A stretch of 64,000 nucleotides of DNA from Pedobacter roseus (GCF_014395225.1 NZ_CP060723.1:2356001-2420000); one strand, 5' to 3'; shown: positions 8,737 to 18,082, counted from the first letter of the stretch. Program-made: numbers and translations. The notes: generated from the letters alone by a model not told the origin.

Positions 8737-8849
8737 CGTCATTTCGAGCGGAGTGTAAAGAAGCTGAGAAATTTATCACGATACTCTTTTCGAGATAGAT
8801 CTCTCCATTCCACTGCGTTCCATCCGATAGCTATCGGATCGGAATGACG
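8737..8849. repeat. Interspersed repeat with inverted ends, copy 1 (CGTCATTTCGA type)
   Basis: An intergenic block bounded by CGTCATTTCGAGCG and CGGAATGACG, that is, inverted CGTCATTnCG ends, with GAGATAGATCTCTC and a CCGATAGCTATCGG palindrome inside. Similar blocks with related ends are at 25129-25220 and 28294-28395. It carries no gene. Such short elements with inverted ends are common between genes in Bacteroidota genomes and look like non-autonomous mobile or REP-like repeats. Confidence 0.65.
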
Positions 8850-8856
8850 TTATAAA

Positions 8857-9978
8857 CTATGTTGCCACGTAATAAATCAAATTGATCATTGCCAATTCTG
8901 ATAGCTTAAATGCAACAGCATACAAAATTAAGATCCAAAAGATTTTAAAGATTGTGCTCCAGGTTTTACGCTGATAGAAAACAGTCAGAGCTTTAAACAT
9001 GTACCAAAACAAATATACCGTAACGCCAACCTCAATTATATTGCTCACCACAGAGTGCTCCCCAAACACATGTTTCATAATGGGTTCGGTAATAATCGAA
9101 ATGATAAAATAAACCATCATCCCATGGATGGTAAAAATCAGGTGATCCAAATAATAAATATGGTTTTTCCTGAAATTGAGCATAATAAACCAGGCCAGTA
9201 AAGGCATCAGTAAAAAGTATTGTTTTGGGCGGTTATGCTCTAAAGTTTCCTGGATAACTTCTGATTTCTCTCCGATAGTAATCGCTCTTTTTTTGATCAA
9301 TTTTTCATACCAGCTGTCCTGATCTGCAACGGGCAGTTTCTTCTGGCGCGATAAGTAGGCGGCATAAGTACTGTCATTCCTTTCAACATGGATCTCATTA
9401 TATTCTTCGAGCATATCCGAAATAGAATCAGATTTAAGCGTTACATTTTCTGATTTAAGCCTGCTTAATTCTTTTTCCTGATCAGCAAAGCTTAATTTTA
9501 TAAATGCCTTTTTCTTGACAGCATGATTGATCGATTTAGTTGTTCTATCTGCAATGCTTTTTGGCATTCCTGAAAGTTTGAGTGCTTTACTTACACTATC
9601 TGTAACATTTTGATCCTTTTTATTTTCAATTTCGATTTCACCATGGTCTGAATCCTTCTCTACATGTTTTGGCGAATACACCACCAAAAAATATACAATG
9701 GATACAAAGATGTACATGCTCACCGGATTGATATAGCGGGCTCTTTTACCGGCTAAATAATCGAGCGTAACCTGTCCTGGTTTTGTTAAAAGGGGAGAAA
9801 GGGTCTGAAAAAATTTGTTATCGAAATGAAAATAATGGGCAATGCTATGGCTAATAAAACCCCAGAAACTTTCTTTTAATTCTAAATTGGGTTGACCGCA
9901 GTTACTGCAATAATGTTTCTCAACATGCGAACCACAGTTTAGGCAGTTATGTTCTTTTCTATATTTACCAGCTGACAT
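8857..9978 (-). CDS. DUF3667 membrane protein with N-terminal zinc ribbon
   Basis: A 373-residue protein. Residues 11-30 hold a zinc ribbon (CLNCG and CSNCGQ pairs). Then follows the DUF3667 core, SFWGFISHSIAHYFHFDNKF and LLTKPGQVTLDYLAGKR with the conserved KR-YINP segment, one membrane helix (MYIFVSIVYFLVV), a charged helical middle region of about 130 residues rich in Lys/Glu, and four further hydrophobic helices at the C-terminal end. DUF3667 proteins are widespread in Bacteroidota and have no known role. Expression may be with the permease upstream, whose stop is 17 bases from this start. Confidence 0.8.
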   Translation of the reverse strand: MSAGKYRKEHNCLNCGSHVEKHYCSNCGQPNLELKESFWGFISHSIAHYFHFDNKFFQTLSPLLTKPGQVTLDYLAGKRARYINPVSMYIFVSIVYFLVVYSPKHVEKDSDHGEIEIENKKDQNVTDSVSKALKLSGMPKSIADRTTKSINHAVKKKAFIKLSFADQEKELSRLKSENVTLKSDSISDMLEEYNEIHVERNDSTYAAYLSRQKKLPVADQDSWYEKLIKKRAITIGEKSEVIQETLEHNRPKQYFLLMPLLAWFIMLNFRKNHIYYLDHLIFTIHGMMVYFIISIITEPIMKHVFGEHSVVSNIIEVGVTVYLFWYMFKALTVFYQRKTWSTIFKIFWILILYAVAFKLSELAMINLIYYVAT

Positions 9979-9995
9979 AAGAGGTTAATCGGAAA

Positions 9996-11375
9996 TTATA
10001 AATGGTTAATGGCTTCTACTTCTGCACGGGTATGTTTGTGTTTAAAAATAACCACAAAAACAACAGCAATTACTAAAACATAAATGGTAAAGGCAAGCCA
10101 GATGTTGTGCCAGTCTTTTACTTCCAATGCCCTGCTTAAATTGCCGTTTTCTAATACACTGATACCCTTATTTTTTAAAAAAGTAAGTAAATGTGCATTA
10201 TCAGCTTCGCTATTTACATATTTGGATAACGAGTAGATATTGGAATAATATGTTGTAAAATATTTACTGATCATCCAGCCTGATATCAAACTTCCAAATA
10301 TGGCACCGAAACCATTGGTCATCATCATAAATAAACCCTGGGCCGATGAACGTATTTTTGGTGTGGTAGAAGTTTCTACAAATAATGAACCCGAAATATT
10401 AAAGAAATCAAAAGCCATGCCGTACACGATACAAGACGTGATGATCATCCAAAGGTTGGTCGATGGATCGCCAAAAGCGAATAAACCAAAGCGTAGCACC
10501 CATGCAAACATGGCAATTGCAATTACCCACTTAATACCAAGTCTTTTCAAAAAGAATGGAATAGCAAGGATAAAAAGTGTTTCAGATATCTGAGAAATAG
10601 ATAGGATAATGGTAGAAAATTTGATTACAAAAGATTCTGCAAAAACTGGAAATAACTTAAATTCATCCAAAAAAACATCACCATAGGCATTAGTTAGCTG
10701 TAAAGCTGCACCCAAAAACATAGAGAAAATAAAAAATAATGCCATTTTATAATCTGCAAAAAGTTTAAACGATTCTAAACCCAGCTTTTGTACAAATGTT
10801 TTTTTCTCGCTGATTAAATTTAAGGGTCTACATTCAGGTAGCGTAAAGGAATATACCCCCAATAACAACGCACTAACACCTGCTATGTAAAATTGATTTG
10901 CACTTGCTTTATTACCTGTTAAATTGGTGAGCCACATGGCCGCAATAAAACCCACAGTACCCCAAACACGGATGGGAGGGAAGTTTTTTACCACATCGAA
11001 ATTGCCATTTTTTAAAGTAGTATAGCTAATTGAATTGCTTAAGGCAATAGTAGGCATGTAAAAACACATGGCCACTAACATTACCCAAAAGAAGGTATGT
11101 GGATTTTCTACTTGTGGCAGATAAAACATGGCCCCGGCATAAAGAATATGTAAAATGGCATATAGTTTTTCAGCGTTAATCCATTTATCGGCGATGATAC
11201 CTGTTATGGTTGGCATAAATAGGGATGCAATACCCATTGTAGAAAAAATGATCCCGAAATCTGCACCATCCCATTGTTTGGTTCCAAACCAGTAATTTGC
11301 AATCGTAATTAACCAGGCAGCCCATACAAAGAATTGCATGAAACTCATTATAGTTAAGCGAAACTTAACGTTCAT
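9996..11375 (-). CDS. MFS permease of the nucleoside:H+ symporter type
   Basis: A 459-residue, 12-helix major facilitator protein. The start (RLTIMSFMQFFVWAAWLITI), the loop GIIADKWINAEKLYAILH and the segment FPPIRVWGTVGFIAAMW match the nucleoside:H+ symporter branch (NupG/XapB-like), in which the conserved Arg/Trp segment after helix 4 is diagnostic. A predicted role is uptake of nucleosides from the periplasm; some relatives in Bacteroidota carry other solutes. The loop between the last two helices is long (about residues 370-425) and polar. A long inverted repeat lies 64 bases upstream. Confidence 0.8.
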   Translation of the reverse strand: MNVKFRLTIMSFMQFFVWAAWLITIANYWFGTKQWDGADFGIIFSTMGIASLFMPTITGIIADKWINAEKLYAILHILYAGAMFYLPQVENPHTFFWVMLVAMCFYMPTIALSNSISYTTLKNGNFDVVKNFPPIRVWGTVGFIAAMWLTNLTGNKASANQFYIAGVSALLLGVYSFTLPECRPLNLISEKKTFVQKLGLESFKLFADYKMALFFIFSMFLGAALQLTNAYGDVFLDEFKLFPVFAESFVIKFSTIILSISQISETLFILAIPFFLKRLGIKWVIAIAMFAWVLRFGLFAFGDPSTNLWMIITSCIVYGMAFDFFNISGSLFVETSTTPKIRSSAQGLFMMMTNGFGAIFGSLISGWMISKYFTTYYSNIYSLSKYVNSEADNAHLLTFLKNKGISVLENGNLSRALEVKDWHNIWLAFTIYVLVIAVVFVVIFKHKHTRAEVEAINHL

Positions 11376-11438
11376 AATAATAGTTTAGTTTGATTATTGA
11401 AAGTAAAAGCTGAATATAGAACTATTTTGAATCATAAT

Positions 11439-11482
11439 CCAAAATGAGCTTAAATTATTTTAAACAATCTGGCTCATTTTGG
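11439..11482. promoter_or_regulatory. Perfect 11-bp inverted repeat upstream of the permease
   Basis: Arms CCAAAATGAGC and GCTCATTTTGG are exact complements around a 22-base AT-rich centre. The repeat lies between the bifunctional-nuclease stop and the permease start (11375, minus strand). There is no T-run after either arm, so a terminator is less likely than an operator or an RNA stem in the permease leader. Confidence 0.5.
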
Positions 11483-11559
11483 TATTTAGCTTTTTATTTA
11501 TTGATTTTTTAAGAAAAATCTGAAGGAATTATGATCTGTTGGATATTTTTAAAGAAAAA

Positions 11560-12174
11560 TTAAGATGTTCCGCGTTTATTAAGTTCATCGCGTAACCTTG
11601 CTGCCTTCTCGTAGGCTTCTTCTGCAATGGCTTCTTGCAGCTTTTGCTGAAGTTCTTCCAGCGTAAGATCGCCAAAGCCTTGTTGTTTGCCGGCACTTGG
11701 CAAGCTGTCTGCTTCGGGTTCTTTTGTTAAAGAATCCATGTTCTCAAGGAAAAGAAAATCATTTCCTTCAATTACAATCCCTGCAGAGGCAAGGATAAAT
11801 TCGTAGGTGTAAATCATGGCATTAAACCTAACGGCCAAAGCAATAGCATCAGAGGTACGGGCATCAACCTCGTGGGTGTTTTTGCCATCGCTGCAGATCA
11901 GTTTTGCATAAAAAACGCCATCAACCAGGTTGTAAATAATTACTTCCTGTATATTGATATGAAAAGTATCAGCCATCGATTTAAACAGATCGTGTGTTAA
12001 TGGCCTACTAGGAGTCATTTTCTCAATTTCTATCGCAATGGCCTGTGCCTCAAAAGCACCAATAATAATAGGCAAACGCCTGCGACCATTTACTTCTCCT
12101 AAAACAAGGGCATAAGCACCAGATTGAGTCTGGCTGTAAGATAAACCTACAATATCTAATTTTACTTTTTTCAT
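11560..12174 (-). CDS. Bifunctional nuclease family protein (DUF151 + UVR motif)
   Basis: A 204-residue protein. Residues 1-130 form the DUF151 domain (LDIVGLSYSQTQSGAYALVL, RRLPIIIGAFEAQAIAIEIE, EVDARTSDAIALAVRF), the family in which Mycobacterium and plant members degrade RNA and DNA. The last ~40 residues form a UvrB/UvrC-type helical hairpin (LTLEELQQKLQEAIAEEAYE then KAARLRDELNKR). The domain pairing is standard in Bacteroidota. The gene is 51 bases after etfA in the same direction, with an inverted repeat in the gap that may separate the transcripts. Confidence 0.88.
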   Translation of the reverse strand: MKKVKLDIVGLSYSQTQSGAYALVLGEVNGRRRLPIIIGAFEAQAIAIEIEKMTPSRPLTHDLFKSMADTFHINIQEVIIYNLVDGVFYAKLICSDGKNTHEVDARTSDAIALAVRFNAMIYTYEFILASAGIVIEGNDFLFLENMDSLTKEPEADSLPSAGKQQGFGDLTLEELQQKLQEAIAEEAYEKAARLRDELNKRGTS

Positions 12175-12184
12175 ATTTATGGTA

Positions 12185-12217
12185 AGACCTTACAGGTTTT
12201 TAAAACCTATAAGGTCT
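12185..12217. repeat. AGGTTTT-hairpin repeat, copy 1
   Basis: AGACCTTACAGGTTTT and AAAACCTATAAGGTCT are complementary with one mismatch. A related hairpin lies at 62176-62208 (AAACCCCGCAGGTTTT and AAAACCTGCGAGGTTT). Both sit just after gene ends, so they may act as bidirectional terminators as well as being interspersed repeats. Confidence 0.6.
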
Positions 12218-12225
12218 ATAAGATA

Positions 12226-13194
12226 TTATCCCTTATGTGCTTTTAATGCTTCAATTAATTTTGGTACCACTTCAAAAGCATCACCAACAATACCATAATC
12301 AGCTACTTTAAAGAAAGGTGCTTCAGGATCTTTGTTGATTACTACAATAACTTTTGATGAGCTTACACCTGCCAAATGCTGGATAGCGCCGGAAATACCG
12401 ATGGCAATGTATAAGTTCGGACTGATGGCAATACCGGTTTGACCAACGTGTTCAGAATGAGGTCTCCAATCTGCATCTGAAACTGGTTTAGAACAGGCTG
12501 TAGCTGCGCCCAATAAATTGGCAAGCTCTTCGATCATTCCCCAGTTTTCCGGTCCTTTTAAGCCTCTGCCTGCTGATACTACCAGTTCTGCATCTGGTAA
12601 TGATACTTTATCAGTAGCCCTTACAATATCTTTAATAACAGTACCTAAGTCTGATTGTTTAATATCGGCAGCAAAGTTTTCTATCGCAGCATCAGTTGCA
12701 TTTTCTTTAACACCAAAAGCATTTGGATTTAAAGCAATGACTTTGTTAGCGGAAGTTAATTCGGTAATGGCAAATGCTTTACCTGAGAAGGCTGTTTTCT
12801 TTACCGCAAATTTACCATCATTACTAGGTAATTCAACTGCTCCATCAGCCAAACCTGCTTTAAGTTTTACTGCAATACGAGGCGCTAAACCTTTTCCTGA
12901 GAAGGAGTTAGATAAAACAACGATATCAGCACCTTCTTTTTCGGCAGCTGCAGCAATAACACTGGCATAAGCCTGGTTTACAAAAGTTTTTAACTGATCA
13001 GTGCTTACATTTAACACTTTAGCTGCACCGTATTTTCCTAATTCCTTTAATTCACTTTCTGCAACATCACCAATAGAAATAGCCATTAAGTTGGTTGATT
13101 GTTGATCGGCAATGGCTTTGGCATAAGAAACGGCTTCAAAAACAGATTTCTTGAATTTACCCTCAGCTTGCTCTACATATACTAATACTGACAT
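12226..13194 (-). CDS. etfA: Electron transfer flavoprotein alpha subunit
   Basis: The FAD-carrying subunit of the flavoprotein that takes electrons from acyl-CoA dehydrogenases and passes them to the quinone pool. The 322-residue product has an N-terminal adenine-nucleotide alpha-hydrolase-like domain and the C-terminal FAD domain with SAGRGLKGPENW, KPVSDADWRPHSEHVGQTG and IAIGISGAIQHLAGV, the classic ETF-alpha signature. It follows etfB by 100 bases on the same strand. Confidence 0.95.
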   Translation of the reverse strand: MSVLVYVEQAEGKFKKSVFEAVSYAKAIADQQSTNLMAISIGDVAESELKELGKYGAAKVLNVSTDQLKTFVNQAYASVIAAAAEKEGADIVVLSNSFSGKGLAPRIAVKLKAGLADGAVELPSNDGKFAVKKTAFSGKAFAITELTSANKVIALNPNAFGVKENATDAAIENFAADIKQSDLGTVIKDIVRATDKVSLPDAELVVSAGRGLKGPENWGMIEELANLLGAATACSKPVSDADWRPHSEHVGQTGIAISPNLYIAIGISGAIQHLAGVSSSKVIVVINKDPEAPFFKVADYGIVGDAFEVVPKLIEALKAHKG

Positions 13195-13294
13195 ATATTT
13201 ATCTCTAAATCCCCTAAAGGGGAATTTTATTTATAATGAAATTGATACTATTAATTATCTCTTTATTTAACAACTGAAAACTCCAAACTGCCAA

Positions 13295-14032
13295 TTATAT
13301 CACTTTAGCTTCGCTATGTAACAAGCTGATCAACTGTTCTGTTTGATCGGCAGGAACTAACTTTACTGTACCACGTGGGGCAGGGGTTTCGTATTTCGTT
13401 ACTTTGCTCACTTCTTCAATAGCAACCGCATCAACTACTGTTAAAGGTTTTGTCCTTGCGCTCATGATACCACGCATGTTAGGTATTTTTGGCTCTGCGA
13501 CACCTTCGGCACAGCTTGCCACAAATTTGCCAGAAACGGTTAATACTTCTTTACCGCCTTCAATTTCTCTTTCAATCGTTGCGGTATCGCCTTCAAGCGT
13601 TAATTTTTTGATAATGGATACCGATGGAATATCTAAAAATTCGCCAACCATAGCCGCAACCTGGTTACCATTGTAATCGATAGATTCGCGGCCGGTTAAA
13701 ATGATATCAAAATCTTTGTCTTTAGCATATTCAGCAATCTGTTTAGCCACAAAATAAGCATCTCTGGGTGCTGCGTTAACCCTCACAGCATCATCTGCAC
13801 CAATTGCCAGTGCTTTTCTAATGGTTGGATCGTTGGCTGCTTCGCCTACGTTAATTACGGTTACCGTTCCTTTACCGCCTTCGGTTAGCTCGATGGCTCT
13901 TGATAAAGCAATTTCATCATAAGGATTAACAATATATTGCACTCCCGACGTATTGAATTCGGTATTATCATTAGTAAAAGTTATTTTTGTCGTCGTGTCT
14001 GGCACGTTACTGATACAAACTAATATTTTCAT
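13295..14032 (-). CDS. etfB: Electron transfer flavoprotein beta subunit
   Basis: The partner of EtfA, binding AMP. The 245-residue product starts MKILVCISNVPDTTTKITF and has the segments IVNPYDEIALSRAIEL, VRVNAAPRDAYFVAKQIAEY, IILTGRESIDYNGNQVA and the C-terminal VPNMRGIMSARTKPLTV-like stretch (IPNMRGIMSARTKP) that identify ETF-beta. Order etfB-etfA on the minus strand is the usual one. A short hairpin (AATCCCC, GGGGAATT) sits in the gap between the two genes. Confidence 0.95.
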   Translation of the reverse strand: MKILVCISNVPDTTTKITFTNDNTEFNTSGVQYIVNPYDEIALSRAIELTEGGKGTVTVINVGEAANDPTIRKALAIGADDAVRVNAAPRDAYFVAKQIAEYAKDKDFDIILTGRESIDYNGNQVAAMVGEFLDIPSVSIIKKLTLEGDTATIEREIEGGKEVLTVSGKFVASCAEGVAEPKIPNMRGIMSARTKPLTVVDAVAIEEVSKVTKYETPAPRGTVKLVPADQTEQLISLLHSEAKVI

Positions 14033-14161
14033 ATGTTAATAGTGGTTTTTATTTAATGAACGATCCAGGACTATAATTGTTCGCTGTTAATCGATTCATA
14101 TATGATATCATTATTATATAAGGTCTTTCTGCAAATTTAATTAAAAAAGCAAGGAAATAAA

Positions 14162-14497
14162 ATGTCATCTACCCGTTTAAGCAAGTTATTGGAATTTTTA
14201 GAAAGTGATGCTAACGATCCGTTTATACTATATGCCTTAGCCACAGAGTATAACAATCTAAATGATAAAGAAAAGGCCTATTCTTTTTACCTTCAGTTAA
14301 CCGATAAACATCCTGATTATGTAGGAACTTATTACCATTTGGGTAAATTATTGGAAAAAGACGGGGAAAAAGAGAAAGCAATCGAAACCTATCAGAAGGG
14401 GATGCAGGTAGCCCGGAATAAACGTGATATGCATGCTTTTTCTGAATTACAGGGTGCATACAACTCGGCTGCAGGATTGGATTATGAAGATGATTAA
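14162..14497 (+). CDS. Small tetratricopeptide-repeat protein
   Basis: A 111-residue protein without a signal peptide. It carries about two TPR units (DPFILYALATEYNNLNDKEK then AYSFYLQL; YVGTYYHLGKLLEKDGEKEK then AIETYQKGM) and an acidic tail. TPR proteins mediate protein contacts; the short length suggests a cytoplasmic adaptor. It is divergent from etfB and 51 bases before chrA. No specific role can be read. Confidence 0.75.
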   Translation: MSSTRLSKLLEFLESDANDPFILYALATEYNNLNDKEKAYSFYLQLTDKHPDYVGTYYHLGKLLEKDGEKEKAIETYQKGMQVARNKRDMHAFSELQGAYNSAAGLDYEDD

Positions 14498-14548
14498 GCC
14501 CATTTCCAGTTGTCAATTTTCAGTTAACAGTTATTAGTTTTTAAATTA

Positions 14549-15766
14549 ATGCAAACCAAACCCATCGCTGCGAAAAGGCAGTGGCTGTTTATCCGGAATG
14601 TAATTTTTTTTACATTCACTTCTTTTGGTGGTGCACAGGCACACCTGGCATTATTATTAAAATATTTTGTTCAAAGTACAAAGTTCATCTCAGAAGAGGA
14701 ACTTTTAGAGCTGAATGCACTGGCACAGGTTTTACCCGGGCCTGCATCAACCCAAACTTTGGTAGGGATTGCCTGGAAGGTAGGTAAACTAAAACTGGCC
14801 ATCATTACCTTTCTGATCTGGATTTTGCCTACGGCGGCAATCATGACTTTTGCTGCCATTAGTTATGCGCTGTTGGATCAGAAACAAAAGTTTAACGATA
14901 TTTTACAATACATACAACCCATTGCTTTGGGCATTGTAGCTTATGGCGCATGGAAACTGGGGAAAAAAGTGCTGTCCTCACAGGTTTCTGTCTTTTTGGC
15001 CATCGCTTCGGTTATTGCTACACTGGTTTTAAGAAATGCTTATGTGTTTCCATTGTCCATTTTAATCGGCGGAATGATTTCCTCAGCCATCGAAACTCCA
15101 AAAGAAGAAACGGAACTGAGGGTTAAGCTTTTTTCGAACATTAACCCTAAAAAAATGATCTACTTTTTAGGTGCTTTGCTGTTATTTGCATTGGTTGGCG
15201 CAATAATCAATCGAACATCACCTTTTAGTTTACCTATCCGTTTATTGGAAAATTTTTACCGTAACGGTATATTGGTATTTGGAGGTGGGCAAGTGCTTGT
15301 ACCATTGATGTTTACTGAGTTTGTAGAGATGAAACATTATTTGCCTTCATCAGGTTTTTTATCTGGCTTTGCACTTCAGCAGGCCTTGCCGGGGCCCACT
15401 TTTTCTTTTACAAGTTACCTCGGTGCCCTGAGTATGAAAAATTTTGGTTATGGAATGTGGGGGCAGATTTTGGGTGGATTAATTGGCGTAATCGGGATCA
15501 ATTTGCCAGGATTGATCCTGGTTTTGTTTATTGTACCTTTTTGGGACGACCTGAAAAAGATTTCCAGGATCCGTCATAGTTTATCTGGAATCAACGCGGT
15601 AAGTGTAGGTTTCATTATTGCCGCATTTGTACTGTTGCTAATCCCAATGGGTTTTAACTGGTTATTTTTGGGCATTATGCTGGCAACCTTTCTGTTGCTC
15701 AATTTCACCAGGGTAAGTCCTCCGTTAATAGTACTGGCGGGAATCCTCGTCGGGTATCTTTTTTAG
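14549..15766 (+). CDS. chrA: Chromate-transporter (CHR) family protein, two-domain form
   Basis: A 405-residue membrane protein with two homologous CHR halves. The first has FTSFGGAQAHLALL and ALAQVLPGPASTQTLVGI, the second GILVFGGGQVLVPLM and FALQQALPGPTFSFTSYLG; the paired GG-x and PGP motifs are the hallmark of long-chain CHR transporters. Family members export chromate, probably by exchange with sulfate, but many were never tested and the native substrate could be another anion. No chrB regulator or sulfur gene is nearby. Confidence 0.85.
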   Translation: MQTKPIAAKRQWLFIRNVIFFTFTSFGGAQAHLALLLKYFVQSTKFISEEELLELNALAQVLPGPASTQTLVGIAWKVGKLKLAIITFLIWILPTAAIMTFAAISYALLDQKQKFNDILQYIQPIALGIVAYGAWKLGKKVLSSQVSVFLAIASVIATLVLRNAYVFPLSILIGGMISSAIETPKEETELRVKLFSNINPKKMIYFLGALLLFALVGAIINRTSPFSLPIRLLENFYRNGILVFGGGQVLVPLMFTEFVEMKHYLPSSGFLSGFALQQALPGPTFSFTSYLGALSMKNFGYGMWGQILGGLIGVIGINLPGLILVLFIVPFWDDLKKISRIRHSLSGINAVSVGFIIAAFVLLLIPMGFNWLFLGIMLATFLLLNFTRVSPPLIVLAGILVGYLF

Positions 15767-15839
15767 TATTCGTTAATGCTGATTTTTTATTAAAGAAGAT
15801 TTAGTTATATCTTCGCCAAATTTTAAAATCAGATAAATT

Positions 15840-16457
15840 ATGAAGAAACTATTAACGCTTCTATTATTAAGCGGGCTAGGGGTAACTACCCAGGCCCAGG
15901 AAAAAAACAGTTTTGAAGTAGGACTGCACGTCGGTTATAACGCAGCTACTGTTACAACGAGTACACAGACCAACAGCGATTTCAGAAGTGGTTTTAACGT
16001 AACGGCCGTTGGAGATTATTTCTTTTCGGACAGGTGGAGTATAAAAGCAAAGATTGGTTATGATCAAAAAGGATGGGACAATGGCTATTTAACCAATCTG
16101 GATAACGGACAGAGTTTTGTAACCAATTACGAGATTAATTACTTAACCATCCCTGTAATGGCCAACTGGCATTTTGGAAAGAAAAGAAACTGGTACTTAA
16201 ACTTTGGACCATATTTTGGTATTTTGTTAGATGCGAAAGAATCAAAGTTCAATACGGATCTAAAAGACTTTGTGCACAATCGGGATATTGGTTTCGATTT
16301 GGGAATTGGAGTAAAATTACCTATCGCAAATAAAATAAAAGTATTGTTAGAAGCTGATGGACAATCAGGTATTACCGATCTGTTTAAACAAAACCAAGGT
16401 TACCGCATCAGAACAGGAAGATCAAGCTTAAATGCGGGATTGCTTTTTAGCTTGTAG
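15840..16457 (+). CDS. PorT-like outer-membrane beta-barrel protein
   Basis: A 205-residue protein with a signal peptide (MKKLLTLLLLSGLGVTTQAQ, cleavage near residue 20), followed by strands FEVGLHVGYNAATV, FRSGFNVTAVGDYFF, WSIKAKIGYDQKG, INYLTIPVMANWHFGK, WYLNFGPYFGILLDAKES and a final LNAGLLFSL. YLTIPV-x-W and NFGPYFGILL are typical of the outer-membrane beta-barrel family that includes PorT. It is a single gene with a shared terminator against dnaB. The exact role is unknown. Confidence 0.78.
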   Translation: MKKLLTLLLLSGLGVTTQAQEKNSFEVGLHVGYNAATVTTSTQTNSDFRSGFNVTAVGDYFFSDRWSIKAKIGYDQKGWDNGYLTNLDNGQSFVTNYEINYLTIPVMANWHFGKKRNWYLNFGPYFGILLDAKESKFNTDLKDFVHNRDIGFDLGIGVKLPIANKIKVLLEADGQSGITDLFKQNQGYRIRTGRSSLNAGLLFSL

Positions 16458-16470
16458 AATTTCATTAAAT

Positions 16471-16508
16471 AAAAAATGCCTCAGATGAAAATCGGAGGCA
16501 TTTTTTTA
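16471..16508. terminator. Bidirectional terminator between barrel gene and dnaB
   Basis: AAATGCCTC and GAGGCATTT arms flanked by A6 on the left and T7 on the right, so it can serve both converging genes. Confidence 0.85.
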
Positions 16509-16520
16509 TGAAGTTATATT

Positions 16521-18082
16521 TTAAAACGGTGGATCATCATCATTGTAGTCATCCATTTTTGAAGGACGGATGATGACGTTGCTCTGCTTTTCAAAATCCT
16601 GTGAAGGGTACATTCCGGCTGATGGATCTGCCGCAAACGAACTTGGCGGTGCATTAAAATCATCCTCTAAATCTGTAAATTTCACAAATTTACCAACGAA
16701 TTTAAGTGGTACAATCCCGGTTTCACCGTTACGGTGTTTTGCAATAATAACCTCTCCAATACCCGCCTGCGATCTTCCTTGCTCGTCTTCGGTAATACCA
16801 TAATATTCAGGGCGGTACAAGAACAATACCATATCCGCATCCTGCTCAATTGATCCCGATTCACGTAAATCGGATAACATTGGCCTTTTTCCCTGTAAAC
16901 CAGGTCTGCTCTCCACCGCACGACTTAGCTGCGAAAGTGCCAGTACCGGAACATCAAGTTCTTTTGCAACTGATTTTAGTGCCCTTGAAATACTACCAAT
17001 TTCCTGCTCACGGTTACCACCACCTTTTCCTTCGCCTTTACCATGCATTAACTGCAAGTAATCGACAATTACAAGTTGGATATCATATTGTGATTTTAAC
17101 CTCCGGCATTTTGCCCTGAATTCAAATATATTTAGTGCCGGGGTATCATCAATTAACAGGGGAGCTTCGGTTAAGCGGCCAATTTTACTATGCAGCTGTT
17201 GCCATTCCCATTCCTGTAAATTTCCTTTTCTGATTTTTTCCTGCTCAATTTCTGCTTCTCCTGAAATTAAACGATTCACCAGCTGAACCGACGACATCTC
17301 GAGTGAGAATACTACTGTCGGTTTTGCAAAATCGACGGTGGCATTTCTCGCACAGGTTAGTACGAATGCCGTTTTTCCCATCGCCGGACGTGCAGCGATA
17401 ATCACCAGATCCTGCTTTTGCCATCCACCGGTAATCCGGTCTAAGCCCGTAAAACCCGTCGGCACACCAGTTAAACCATCTGTTTTGGTTCGGAGTTCCT
17501 CAAGTGTGGCTAAAGATTGTTTGATGATATCGTCCATTTTCTGTGTATCCCTACGCAGGTTGTTTTGGGCGATTTCAAAAAGTCCTTTTTCAGCCTGATC
17601 CAATAAGTCGAAAATATCTGTGGTATCTTCGTAAGCATTGGTAATAATTTCTGTGGAGATTCTGATCAGTTCGCGCTGGATATATTTTTGAGAAATAATC
17701 CTCGCGTGAAATTCAATATTAGCTGCAGAAGCAACACGATTGGTTAAATGCGTAATGTAATAAGCGCCACCCACCATTTCTAAAGATCCCAGGGTACGCA
17801 GCTCCGAGGTTACGGTTAAAATATCTACCGGTTTCGATTTCTGGAATAAAATATGGATCGCTTCAAAGATTTTCTGGTGAGCGATATTATAAAAAACTTC
17901 AGGCTTCAAAACATCGATAACAGCAGATAGGGCATCTTTTTCGAGCATCAATGCACCTAAAACGGCTTCTTCCAGGTCTAATGCCTGTGGGGGATTTTTC
18001 CCTGTGAACTTATGGTATTGCTTAATCTGCTTTTTCTAGCAGTCATACTGTTCTTTCCGCCTTGTTCATTATCGATACTCAT
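16521..18082 (-). CDS. dnaB: Replicative DNA helicase DnaB, apparent frameshift near the 5-prime end
   Basis: DnaB is the ring helicase that unwinds DNA at the fork. The intact frame ends at 16521 and runs back to an in-frame TAG just upstream of 18030; it has the N-terminal primase-interaction domain, the linker, and the RecA domain with AARPAMGKTAF (Walker A), VIVDYLQLM (Walker B), ESGSIEQDADMV and FLYRPEYYG. Its first ATG (17948) would cut off the conserved start PPQALDLEEAVLGA. That start is encoded upstream in the same frame, but the natural ATG (18082, MSIDNEQGGKNSMTA) lies in another frame. Changing the A5 run (T5 at 18031-18035 on the plus strand) to A6 restores one frame. Since DnaB is essential, a sequencing error or translational slippage is likelier than a dead gene. 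Confidence 0.9.

Noticed and set aside
12518..12970. Plus-strand frame of 150 codons
   Set aside because: Antisense to etfA, a secure gene; low-complexity Ala/Ser composition.
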